This document shows positions 12,501 through 17,241 of a stretch of DNA of 64,000 bases, piece after piece. This stretch comes from CAZFHA01 sp964518595 (lineage in GTDB: Bacteria; Bacillota; Clostridia; Saccharofermentanales; Saccharofermentanaceae): assembly GCA_964518595.1 (NCBI GenBank), contig CAZFHA010000004.1, positions 62,001 to 126,000 on the forward strand, in the 5' to 3' direction. The position numbers and the translations under genes are program-made. Within the stretch, counting starts at the first letter, position 1. Every line of letters starts with the position of its first letter. Under the pieces are notes generated by a model that was given only the letters and a program-made list of their open reading frames with translations, searched no databases and had not been told where the DNA came from.

Positions 12501-13701
12501 TAGCAACAGAACCCAAGGGTACCAAAGCAATGACGCCTAAAGAACCTCCAATTATTGCCAATGCATAATCTGTAACCTTGCCTCCACGTTTAATCTCTGT
12601 TTTACGATTAATGGTCAAAGCATAATTGGTTTTGTTCTCAAGTACAGTAAATGTAACACTACGTCCTTGCCTATTTACAGTGTGCCTTCCCAAAACGTTA
12701 TTTTTTATTTCTGGATACTTTTCACGCAAATTACGCATAAGGATTTCTTCGTTACTCTTAGTTTGAGAAATAGCTGAAGGAGTTGCTTGAGCTCTCGGCA
12801 TAGTCTCATCAATAATTATTATGCCATCATCTTCTATTACAGTTATTTCTTCAATTTCATATAACTTTGCTATGTTATTTTCTTCCAAAGCTTGATCTAT
12901 TTGTGCTCTAACTTCCGCTGAAATAGTTTCCGATGAGAAATAAGATTCAGGATACACCATTCCACCATTCTCATCAATAGAAATTAAGTCGGTATTATCA
13001 GCCAGTCGAATTGACTTATCAATGTTGCCATCTGCAAAATAGCCTAAACAAACTAAATCCTCACTAGCTGTAGCATAAGTGACAAAATAGACATCGCTAA
13101 TTTTCTCAAAACTTATCTCTGTAGCAAGTGGAAAGTATATTTTTATAACAGAACTATCATAAGTTATACTTTCACCAACAGATAAGCTTATTTGGCTTAT
13201 CACCTCACTCCTTGACGCAATATCTACCAAAACATCATAAGGCCTTGTTGTGTTGACTGATCGAGCTTGCCGTCCTGGCATTTTCAAATCTAAATAAGCA
13301 TACTCAGCAACTAAGGCGTCGTCTTCATGGGGCTGTTCCTCAGGAGAAAGAACCTCTGATTCCGTAGTTTTAGATTGCTCAGTAATACTAGTGGTTTCTA
13401 GTGGAGTTACTTCAGTGGTGGTAGAAACTTCTGAAGTAATCTGACTGCTCTCTGCAGCCTCACTTGCAGCACTTTCAGAGCTGCTTTCACTAGAAACTTC
13501 AGTAGTAGATTCTGGTTCAGATTCTGTTACCTCAACAGGTAGAGTTTCAACAGGTTCTATTTCAGGCAACGATTCTACTGGCGAAATGATACCACTTTCA
13601 TTGTTATTCAAAGTAGAATTCAACCCAAAGGCACTCACACTGGGTGCAATTAATGTAATGGACAAAAAAATTGATACAACAGATAATACTATTTTTTTCA
13701 T
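547..13701 (-). CDS. Giant secreted GLUG-repeat / RTX / EF-hand surface protein (4384 aa)
   Basis: The start is set by GGGGG 7 nt upstream of ATG and by a clear Sec signal peptide (residues 1-24, cut after SVSA). In order: a Ser/Thr/Glu-rich low-complexity linker (~33-130); a glycine-rich hydrophobic patch (~381-417); several PPC-like beta domains (~600-985, with the DIDMYKLDLP and TEDVDWYKVDIP signatures); four EF-hand-like loops (~1024-1150: DLNRDGFAE, DKNGDGKI, DTNKDGIVD, DANEDGIS); a short RTX block (~1417-1480, YGLAGDDFLYGDDGNNTLDG); then nine tandem GLUG modules from ~1555 to the C-terminus. Each module opens with an ISTVEQL-like strand and ends with WSIEEGxxYPVL. No LPXTG, SLH or other anchor is visible at the C-terminus (QLRFLND). 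Likely role is adhesion, cell-cell contact or matrix; this is inferred from the GLUG/RTX architecture. Calcium binding is predicted. It appears monocistronic. Confidence 0.85.
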   Translation of the reverse strand: MKKIVLSVVSIFLSITLIAPSVSAFGLNSTLNNNESGIISPVESLPEIEPVETLPVEVTESEPESTTEVSSESSSESAASEAAESSQITSEVSTTTEVTPLETTSITEQSKTTESEVLSPEEQPHEDDALVAEYAYLDLKMPGRQARSVNTTRPYDVLVDIASRSEVISQISLSVGESITYDSSVIKIYFPLATEISFEKISDVYFVTYATASEDLVCLGYFADGNIDKSIRLADNTDLISIDENGGMVYPESYFSSETISAEVRAQIDQALEENNIAKLYEIEEITVIEDDGIIIIDETMPRAQATPSAISQTKSNEEILMRNLREKYPEIKNNVLGRHTVNRQGRSVTFTVLENKTNYALTINRKTEIKRGGKVTDYALAIIGGSLGVIALVPLGSVAIAAGIMGLVITGLGLAGVMHSDMEFDEEQRISKELEILEDMTVITDANVYYDYWRDFYLLWPEAENPSDHIFYKRLYKKNYKYILVTKDDVDNGDIDYSIYFEDIITYDEYGKPTVYTRPPQYLLEWAFEGQKADLEVDFKEWGFEEVVDDFMAWASNPLADVKSMENLNMYDQDAHLKIIEYSSRNSLLSSVPLFGDVGDTFQTAQEIAPNITYDQRINSTDDIDMYKLDLPLMGFTNKELGEYEMYFKTSYVFKATGETDLSIRLIKKTDSGEQDYGSYTTNFNNNYSFELPAILDPGIYYLEIKRDKNSDGFVEGKGPKYTLSANLISADVTGDSKSNAKLLSFQEDENGKLIASVNEDKIDYTEDVDWYKVDIPEDGVYRLSLLGVDRTLEIKFVDSSGKEVKRKITTPGVLSLILFKGLNYISIRSIGEETPFHFGLELKRQDPISPGTTKADATALSPNSPIVASIVGQDTTHWFKVTVPSAENSNIVAPTAAGIMSASSTIETDGTEVPCAFVLTGFDTSKLRLSLVNEAEEVIEFKDTANKNGNIRVLLKPGDYYLQVQKMDNFDIPTMYALEFVIGTYDGQDYSFISNLLDFIMSLNDKSDDAASRKISMPIRRDPLVLDLTDTGFVPKPVSEGAYFDLNRDGFAEKINWVSGGNGFLAVDKNGDGKIRNGNELFGDNTVLASGVQAKNGFEALAEFDTNKDGIVDSSDNDFAKLLVWVDANEDGISTSEELKALAEHNIRSLSLNYELKNELTESGAVLANLSTFDREDDSVGKLGELWVISELYNTKDLEPVDLPAELAGLPDIPSIGTVYSLHKAMALDSTGRLAELVRQFAVTYDDKARMEIVEQILLIMTDSENIVSDSRGPNIDAKKLNVVERFLGKPFVGANGSNPNRLAAPLLLEVYNEFCEVYYSELIYQTHLKSLHSLFKYRMDDGKASLLVEDLSDFLIDWVDSGRLSQQMLTDTARFIKYLGRHNISGFDSFRTYFGIRASHYLSVIDQSVGVALIGTDNADTLRSTPSKSSIYGLAGDDFLYGDDGNNTLDGGLGKNYLSGMNGSNNYIFRKDYGINTIYDTGSDATIHFGEGINPEDIKTQVSAAGSQSVEIVVAGCSGKIIINYYMTDVRTQIKWFTFADGSIRSASEFFYTEEISTVEQLKAVSMNLVGNYKLVADIDLEGIEWTPIGTSVAPFLGSFDGNGHVIKNLKVSGRDYSGLFGYIHSRGRLTNIELVDIAIDSLQKDYVGGLAGYSSGLIINCSVAGNSFVKGRNYTGGLVGQTSGSIQKSYTECIVTGYSEVGGLVGKATNLNKETITIIEECYTTGNAKGNSVGGLVGYLDGAKLTNSFSSGNAIGSSYGGGLVYQSSNGEIENCYTLSNTGMVASGTPNLVNSYFNGDILARSISSPQMRTTSEMQSLSTYEDWDFENIWSIEDGRRYPVLKNLPSPKNLPDPHTNIIEISTVEQLIDVSKNLSGNYKLMADIDLSGVTWTPIGADSDSFTGIFDGNGYTIKNMKVSGQAYSGLFGYNQGRLMNIKLADIVIDSLQKNYVGGLAGYSSGLIINCSITGNSSVKGSNYTGGLVGQTLGSIQKSYTECSVTGNTEVGGLVGRATNLNSQSMTVIEECYTTGSVKGNSVGGLVGYLDGAKLTNSFSIGNAIGSSYGGGLVYQSSNAEIRNCYTLSNTGMVGSGTPNLVNSYFNGDILARSISSPQMRTTSEMQSLSTYEDWDFENIWSIEDGRRYPVLKNLPSPKNLPDPSSNVIEISTVGQLIDVSKNLSGSYKLMADIDLSAVDWTPIGTSSTSFTGIFDGNGYVIKNLKISGKEYSGLFGYNQGRLMNIELADVVIDSLQKNYVGGLAGYSSGLIINCSVTGNSLVKGKSYTGGLVGYTLGSIQKSYTECSVEGNTETGGLVGRATNLNSQSVTVIEECYTTGNVKGYSVGGLVGYLNGAKLANSFSAGNTIGSLYAGGLVYVSNLGEIKNCYTLSNAGMVGSGTPSLASSYFNSDMLARTISSAQSRTTMEMKTVQTYVGWDFENIWRIEDGKGYPVLKKLPAPNSNTIEISTAEQLVNVSKNLYGNYKLIADIDLSGMIWIPIGTSAAAFAGSFDGNGYMIKNLKVSGREYSGLFGYTQGRLMNVELADVVIDSLQKSYVGGLAGYNSGLIINCSVTGNSIVKGGSYTGGLVGDSSGSIKKSYTECNVVGGSETGGLAGRTVNINNQNITIIEECYTKGNIVGSKAGGLVGYLNGAKLINSFSTGNAYGSSYGGGLVYSSNNGEIKNCYTLSNTGMVGSGNVNITASYFNGDLLARPISSTQMKTTSEMYAAGTYEGWDLENIWSIEEGKSYPVLKNLPAPSFKIIEISTVGQLMDVSKNLSGNYKLMNDIDLTGINWIPIGTSATPFIGTFNGNGYVINNLKGTGSDYSGLFGYNQGWLNNIVLDDVVIVSSQRSYVGGVVGYNSGLITNCSIAGNSSINGSSYVGGLVGYNNGLIADCSVIDNSSIVGNDHYVGGLVGYAASGFISKSYTECNVKGSSEAGGLVGTAEGTYSNSTVIQECYTSGTVNGYYAGGIVGALYGAQLINCFSVGNAFGSLHEGGLVGFGSYGGIISNCYTLSSTGIVGYGSPDMVSSYFNTDILLKSINAPQGRVTSEMQLLSTYIGWDFENIWSIEEGKSYPVLKNLPAPRRDTVVEIASVEQLLAISENLSGKYKLVADIDLSEINWTPLGTTSAPFSGSLDGNGYLIKNLKVIGKEYSGLFGYSLGRLSNIKLIDITVDSAQQDYVGGLAGYSGGQVTSCSVTGNSTVIGRNYTGGLVGYVTGLINKSYTDCTVEGSYKTGGLIGRAYNDDTPATMIVSECYTAGNVSGAEPGGLIGTLDGAQLVNSFSVGKAYSSDLRAGGLVGDFENGAINNCYTLSNAGMVGSWLSDPDLTSCYFNGEMLVKSVTSSQMKTTSEMQQLSTYEGWDFENVWSIEEGKTYPVLKNLPAPNFNTNVANTVEVSTADQLMAISENLSGNYKLVADIDLAGMNWAPIGTSNAPFAGILDGNGYSIKNLNVSYRDYSGLFGYSQGQLLSIKLVDITVEAPTNYNVGGLVGENSGLINNCSVTGKSSIVGYSITGGLVGRSSGLISNCSVTESVSVVGENNTGGLVGSLGGSIKKSYTECGVEGSYTTGGLVGRTYTPNSQALAIIEECYTNGNVVSSGAGGLVGEMENARLINSYTTSNISVGYSSGGLVGFLSYGGEINNCYTLSNTDIVGFCLSDPDLSSSYINGDLSQGTNSPQSRTTSEMQQRSTYEGWDFVNVWSIEEGKNYPVLKNLPAPNFSINTIKISTAEQLAAISNNLSGNFKLVADIDLAGIDWTPIGSSNSPFVGTLDGNGHSIKNLRVAYRDYSGLFGYSQGRLMNVKLVDITIESSYNYNVGGLIGDNSGLISNCSVSGRSSVVGFDKTGGLVGQNNGEIFLSSVTGNSSVVGYYNTGGLVGYSEGSIKKSYTECKVEGTYTTGGLVGRASTPYGQDTVVIEECYTTRDVVSGEAGGLVGILDGVTLVNSFSMGNVIGGYANGGLVGYFLNGEINNCYTLCNTYVVGSGSPDLSSCYYNGDLAYQTYWSHSRTTSEMQQRSTYVGWDFENVWSIEEGIGYPVLKSLPTPSSSTEGEEEIIEIESARQLADVSKYLSGNYKLVADIDLAGIYWTPIGTSWEPFVGTFDGNGHSIKNLKVSDKSDSGLFGYSQGKLMNINLVDVTIEVPAYLQIFTGYVGGLVGGNYGEITNCSIVGNSSIIGNDFIGGLVGCNSGVISNCFVAENSSVVGRGNYIGGLVGCSEGSIKKSYTECSVKGVYLTGGLVGMMGGSLSSGIASVEECYSKGGVEASEAGGLIGVLLEAKLTNSYSSSKVSGTYGIGGLVANFHSGEITNCYSLSNVAMVGYSALNLANCYFNGDLFQGEYVPQSRTTSEMQQLSTYEGWDFENVWSIEEGMGYPQLRFLND
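550..9035 (-). repeat. Nine tandem ~0.9-1.0 kb GLUG-module repeats inside the giant gene
   Basis: Modules begin near 9035, 8116, 7206, 6310, 5417, 4433, 3510, 2520 and 1530 on the minus strand. Each encodes a DIDLxGxxWxPIG strand, FDGNGxxIKNLKVSG, SGLFGYxQGRL, several GGLVGxxSG (GLUG) turns, an ECYTxGNV segment, NCYTLSN and SEMQxxSTYxGWDFENVWSIEEG. Later modules (5 and 7-9) contain extra GLUG turns and are longer. The periodic reading frame and divergence between copies show protein-level repeat expansion rather than a CRISPR or satellite. Confidence 0.9.
7231..7560 (-). repeat. Near-identical segment shared by GLUG modules 2 and 3 (copy in module 3 side)
   Basis: About 330 bp here closely match 8141-8470 (offset ~911 bp), including a duplicated KNLPSPKNLP linker absent from the other modules. 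Only scattered substitutions are visible, against much larger divergence between other modules. This points to recent unequal crossing over or gene conversion. Confidence 0.75.
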
Positions 13702-13791
13702 AACTTATCCCCCTGCTTTATTAATTCAATAACTTAAACCAATAGAACCCTAAGCCTCCCATTTTTAGATATACCTGACTAATTTAGTAAT

Positions 13792-13821
13792 AATATACAA
13801 ATTTTTATATTTCAAAATCAA
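13792..13821 (-). promoter_or_regulatory. Possible sigma-A-type promoter of the giant gene
   Basis: On the minus strand TTGATT (13821-13816) and TATATT (13797-13792) are separated by 18 nt, about 90 nt upstream of the start codon. The surroundings are AT-rich, so a chance match is possible. Confidence 0.35.
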
Positions 13822-13940
13822 TTATCTTTATATTTGCTAACAAAGTCAAGATAATATATTGCTCACCAAATAGTAAATAATTGTCTTTTTATCACTGCTT
13901 TATAATAGGCGAATATCAAAAAAAATAGGCTATATCAAAT

Positions 13941-14000
13941 AGAGGCTACCTCAAAATGCTAAGCGAAAAGTCGCCAAAGTACTTTGAGGTAGCCTCTTTT
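13941..14000. terminator. Long perfect hairpin, possible bidirectional terminator
   Basis: Arm AGAGGCTACCTCAAA (13941-13955) pairs with TTTGAGGTAGCCTCT (13983-13997) around a 27-nt loop. T residues follow the plus-strand arm. It lies ~240 bp upstream of the giant gene and ~455 bp past the ThuA-like stop, so its client gene is unclear. Confidence 0.45.
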
Positions 14001-14300
14001 CTATGTCCCAAAGATCAAATCTAACTTGTTAAGGTAAAAAGATTGTGGATATCCTATGGTTTCAGGGCAGTTCAGGAAAAAATAGCGCACGAAATAACAC
14101 TGCTCGTTGTCAGCAAATTTTTACTAAGCTACATTACGAAGTGAAAATAGGGATTGACCTATTCGATCGCTTTGTATTCGATTGTAAAGATTGTTTATAT
14201 TAAAACCCAGTACCAAGAGTATATATTCTATTTGTACATTTACTTGTCCACGAGTTAAAAAACTCGTAATTCCATAATTTTAAACAGCGTCTTCTGAACA

Positions 14301-14350
14301 GCACCTCTAAATGCTGGATAATCCTAACATTTGAAGGTGCACATTTTTAT
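14301..14350. terminator. Hairpin downstream of the ThuA-like gene
   Basis: GCACCT...AAATG pairs with CATTTGAAGGTGC, and the plus-strand side is followed by ACATTTTTAT. It sits ~115 bp beyond the minus-strand ThuA-like stop. The U tract is better in the plus direction, so assignment to that gene is tentative. Confidence 0.35.
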
Positions 14351-14454
14351 CACCAAAGTTTCTAAAAAGACTTATATCAATCTTATCTTGGCAGCTTTAC
14401 AAGGGGCGGAGAGCACAGGTGGAACAGCCCCCTCTAGCCCATCCGAAAATTAAA

Positions 14455-15171
14455 TCACACCTTCCCCACCAGCCCCAGAGCCTCAACATGGGGACAGGGC
14501 AAAGGTAGCTCTGCTCGGTAACTAGGTTGGCAAAACTCAGCACTATTACGAATAATTTGTCTCACGTAAGGATTCTTATAGACCGGACAAGTCTCATGCC
14601 CAAATTGAATATAGCAGACTTTCCCGTAACCTCTGGTATAGGTCACTACAGATCGGAACAATTCTCCTCCATTGAACCAGCCCATGGCCACAATATCCTC
14701 CGGGTGTGGAATGTCAAAATGTTCGCCATACATTTCCTCTTGTTCAATTTCAAAATATTCCGGCAATCCCTTAGCTATTGGGTGCGCAGGAGCTGTAATC
14801 CAGACTCGCTCCCCTTCGTCCTCCCGCCAACGCAAGCGACAAGAAGTCCCCATCAAAGTTTTAAAGGGCTTGGCAAAATGAGCCGAATGAAGAGCCACAA
14901 AGCCCATACCCCCATGGACTGCATCCACCACCCACTGATTGACTTTATCCGACACCTTATCGTGATGACAGTGCCCCCACCAGATCAAAAGATCAGTCTC
15001 CGCCAATTTCTCTGGAGAAAGGCCGCAATCTTCCATAAAGACATCAACCACATCCACTTGATGTTCCTCTAAAATACTGCCCAGTTCGGCTCCCAAACCC
15101 TGGGGATAAACCGCCAAAACCTCTGGACTCCAATCTTGACGATTTGATTCTTCAAAAATAATAACCTTCAT
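14455..15171 (-). CDS. ThuA-like domain protein (trehalose-utilisation / sugar-pathway type)
   Basis: This 238-residue cytoplasmic protein matches the ThuA fold (class I glutamine-amidotransferase-like, lacking its catalytic Cys) along its length. Features seen: a DLLIWWGHCHHD segment (~60-73), a GFVALHSAHFAKPFK segment, LMGTSCRLRWRE, and EEMYGEHFDIP, all hallmark ThuA stretches. I chose ATG at 15171 over the upstream GTG at 15177 because GAGG lies 5 nt before the ATG. ThuA proteins are linked to catabolism of trehalose, sucrose and related disaccharides, probably through keto-sugar intermediates, but the exact reaction is not settled. No sugar operon adjoins it; it stands alone between the giant gene and the lipoprotein cluster. 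Confidence 0.85.
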   Translation of the reverse strand: MKVIIFEESNRQDWSPEVLAVYPQGLGAELGSILEEHQVDVVDVFMEDCGLSPEKLAETDLLIWWGHCHHDKVSDKVNQWVVDAVHGGMGFVALHSAHFAKPFKTLMGTSCRLRWREDEGERVWITAPAHPIAKGLPEYFEIEQEEMYGEHFDIPHPEDIVAMGWFNGGELFRSVVTYTRGYGKVCYIQFGHETCPVYKNPYVRQIIRNSAEFCQPSYRAELPLPCPHVEALGLVGKV

Positions 15172-15340
15172 ACACACCTCGCTATAGCCAGACTCCGCTT
15201 GCCATCACTTGTTTAATACTAGTGATTTTATTACCTTAGAGAAAACTAGTCAATTTGGAATAATTGGGTCTGAGCTAGGAGAAAGAACATCAATTTAACA
15301 ATTTCAATCACCGCCATTATGACTATGCAAAAAATTTCTA

Positions 15341-16053
15341 TACAGAAATAATATATTTGGTTTTAATCACTAAATCTAGTATACTTAACAGCATAAAAAT
15401 TATTGATGTCTACATATATGTTAAATGGGGGAAACATCATGAAGAAATATCTAAAGGCTATAATTGCATGTGTTTTTTGTACGTTAGTCCTCAGTTCTTG
15501 TAATGCTTCATCCCCATCCAACAGTAATATAGTTACTGAAAGCGAGTCGCTTATCAAAGAAATTACCAGTAGTTACCTGACGGAAATCAGTACCGGCACT
15601 TTTGCCACTGAAATTTACAAATCCAACTTTACCCCCAACATCAGTTTTAAAGATATTTCCTTCAAGCAGCCTCAAGCCCAGGATCTCATGAACGAAAGCA
15701 TGACCCGCATGACTTTTAAAATCCAAAGTGTAGAAAAAGCAGAAAATTTCTTCAGCGACCTCTTTGACAAACGGATCAAAGCCAATTGTTTCGTAGAGAT
15801 TTCTGCCATTGATATAGAGGGAATGCGCGCGAAAATCAACGACCCAAGCCTAGGATATTTAGAACTCATTAACCTTACCAAAGCCAATGACGAAAGTCTT
15901 TTTATCAAGAAAACAATTGCTATAAAATTGGCCTATGATGATACCCTCATGAAGTGGGAGATAATGGATAATAGCCAGCTTATGGGATTAATCATGGACC
16001 CCTATCGGAAAATGAGTTTGGAAAATCCTGCCGGTAAGCCGGATACCTTTGCC
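15341..16053 (+). repeat. ~713-bp direct repeat, copy 1 (promoter plus 5' part of lipoprotein A1)
   Basis: This segment appears identical, base for base as far as I could check, to 19453-20165 (offset 4112). It covers the promoter, ribosome binding site, signal peptide and the first ~205 codons. Outside it the paralogues diverge sharply, so the boundary is abrupt on both sides. Confidence 0.85.
15357..15385 (+). promoter_or_regulatory. Sigma-A-type promoter of lipoprotein pair 1
   Basis: TTGGTT (15357-15362), a 17-nt spacer and TATACT (15380-15385) lie ~54 nt upstream of the chosen start codon. The same promoter is duplicated at 19469-19497. Confidence 0.6.
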
Positions 16054-17205
16054 GCCGAATATATTCAAAATCTTTTGGCTCTGGATACACAAAAATTATT
16101 TGATATGTCAATACCAAGCAACAATATAAATTCACAAATAATGGGAAATATCATAGACGCTCGTTTTTTCAAGGATAATAATATTGACCTCGAAATCGCA
16201 AAAATAATATTTCAATATGTTGAAATAGAGGCTCAACCAAGTTACAAATTGGAACCTGGACTTGGAACTCCTCCTTATGATTGTTTAGAGGAGTCTGCTG
16301 TCCCGCTTCTAATTTCTTTTCCTGATATTACCGATGGCCTCAGATCTCTTGGCCATCCAGCCAGCCAAGAGGAAATATTCGAGCTTTTAGAAAAAAACCA
16401 GGCTTTAGGAAAACTAACGATCACAAGGGAATCCCTGTATTTGGCTTTAGAGACGAATACTCATATTTGGCGGACAACAGACAACGATCTATTTTGTTCC
16501 GTTGTTAAAAAACTTTGGAACTCCATTTATGTCTATCCCCAGATGCCAGGACCGGAAGAAATTGCCGATACGGCTATGAAAGAATTAACATTGGGAAGAA
16601 TAGATAGCGTTTTTGAATTTCGAGAAGATGATCCTAATATAATCGAAGCGCTTAAGTATACCAGAATCTCTTTTTCTGATGCCAAAAAAAATAATATATT
16701 TATCCAAACTCTTCTGGAAGGATACGATTATAAGGTAGTTTCTGTAGTAAAAAGCCAAGATCAACCTCATATGTATCTGGCAACCTATTCTGTTGCTCTG
16801 CCGGATTTAAACTTGCTTCAAAAACAGATAAAAGCCGATAAAGAGACCTTGGTGCCTTTGCTAAAGTCAGGAGTAGAAATCCGTTTATCTAATGATAACG
16901 CTATTAGGAATCAACCTGCTCTTTTTGACTTGTATCTTAGCTATGTAGAGTATGTAAGAGACACTATGGCAAGCTCAACACTCCCTGTCCAAGAGTATCA
17001 GTTTGAAATGCAATTCCATCAGGATTTTGACAGTCGTGGGGAGAACTGGTTCATAGATGACTTTTATATTACAAAGCCAAGCTTGGAAGGCTCCTTTTTA
17101 GATTACTCTAATTCAGATATCGCTGATGCAGTGGTAAAAAGTATCCTTGCAGACGGAATCTATGGTAAAGAAGACTTCGAAGATAGTTATTTTTATATCT
17201 TTTAG
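15439..17205 (+). CDS. Predicted lipoprotein A1 of a four-member paralogous family
   Basis: 588 residues. The start is ATG at 15439 behind GGGGGA. The signal peptide (MKKYLKAIIACVFCTLVLSSC) ends in an LSSC lipobox, so Cys21 should be lipidated and the protein held on the outer face of the membrane. After a Ser/Asn linker come about three helical-plus-strand segments that each open similarly (SSYLTEISTGTFATE; AEYIQNLLALDTQKLF; DTAMKELTLGRIDSVFEF), suggesting an internal repeat of a small domain. I do not recognise the family or a catalytic motif. Lipoprotein B1 follows after 36 nt, so the two are probably cotranscribed. Its first third is DNA-identical to lipoprotein A2, while the rest is clearly diverged. 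Confidence 0.85.
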   Translation: MKKYLKAIIACVFCTLVLSSCNASSPSNSNIVTESESLIKEITSSYLTEISTGTFATEIYKSNFTPNISFKDISFKQPQAQDLMNESMTRMTFKIQSVEKAENFFSDLFDKRIKANCFVEISAIDIEGMRAKINDPSLGYLELINLTKANDESLFIKKTIAIKLAYDDTLMKWEIMDNSQLMGLIMDPYRKMSLENPAGKPDTFAAEYIQNLLALDTQKLFDMSIPSNNINSQIMGNIIDARFFKDNNIDLEIAKIIFQYVEIEAQPSYKLEPGLGTPPYDCLEESAVPLLISFPDITDGLRSLGHPASQEEIFELLEKNQALGKLTITRESLYLALETNTHIWRTTDNDLFCSVVKKLWNSIYVYPQMPGPEEIADTAMKELTLGRIDSVFEFREDDPNIIEALKYTRISFSDAKKNNIFIQTLLEGYDYKVVSVVKSQDQPHMYLATYSVALPDLNLLQKQIKADKETLVPLLKSGVEIRLSNDNAIRNQPALFDLYLSYVEYVRDTMASSTLPVQEYQFEMQFHQDFDSRGENWFIDDFYITKPSLEGSFLDYSNSDIADAVVKSILADGIYGKEDFEDSYFYIF

Positions 17206-17241
17206 CTTCATTGACATAAAGATAAAGATGGAGGATTTAGT

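Larger units (their letters stand above)
13702..14454. other. 753-bp non-coding stretch between the giant gene and the ThuA-like gene
   Basis: I see no supportable gene here. The right-hand part (14000-14250) has short open frames on both strands with no recognisable family. The stretch holds a possible promoter for the giant gene, a strong symmetric hairpin at 13941-14000 and a second hairpin at 14301-14350. Confidence 0.6.

Noticed and set aside
13941..14350. A transposase relic in the spacer before the ThuA-like gene
   Set aside because: Short open stretches exist on both strands, but I could not match any of them to a transposase motif.
14527..15072. A 181-codon plus-strand frame
   Set aside because: It is antisense to the well-supported ThuA-like gene and has no ribosome site or family resemblance.
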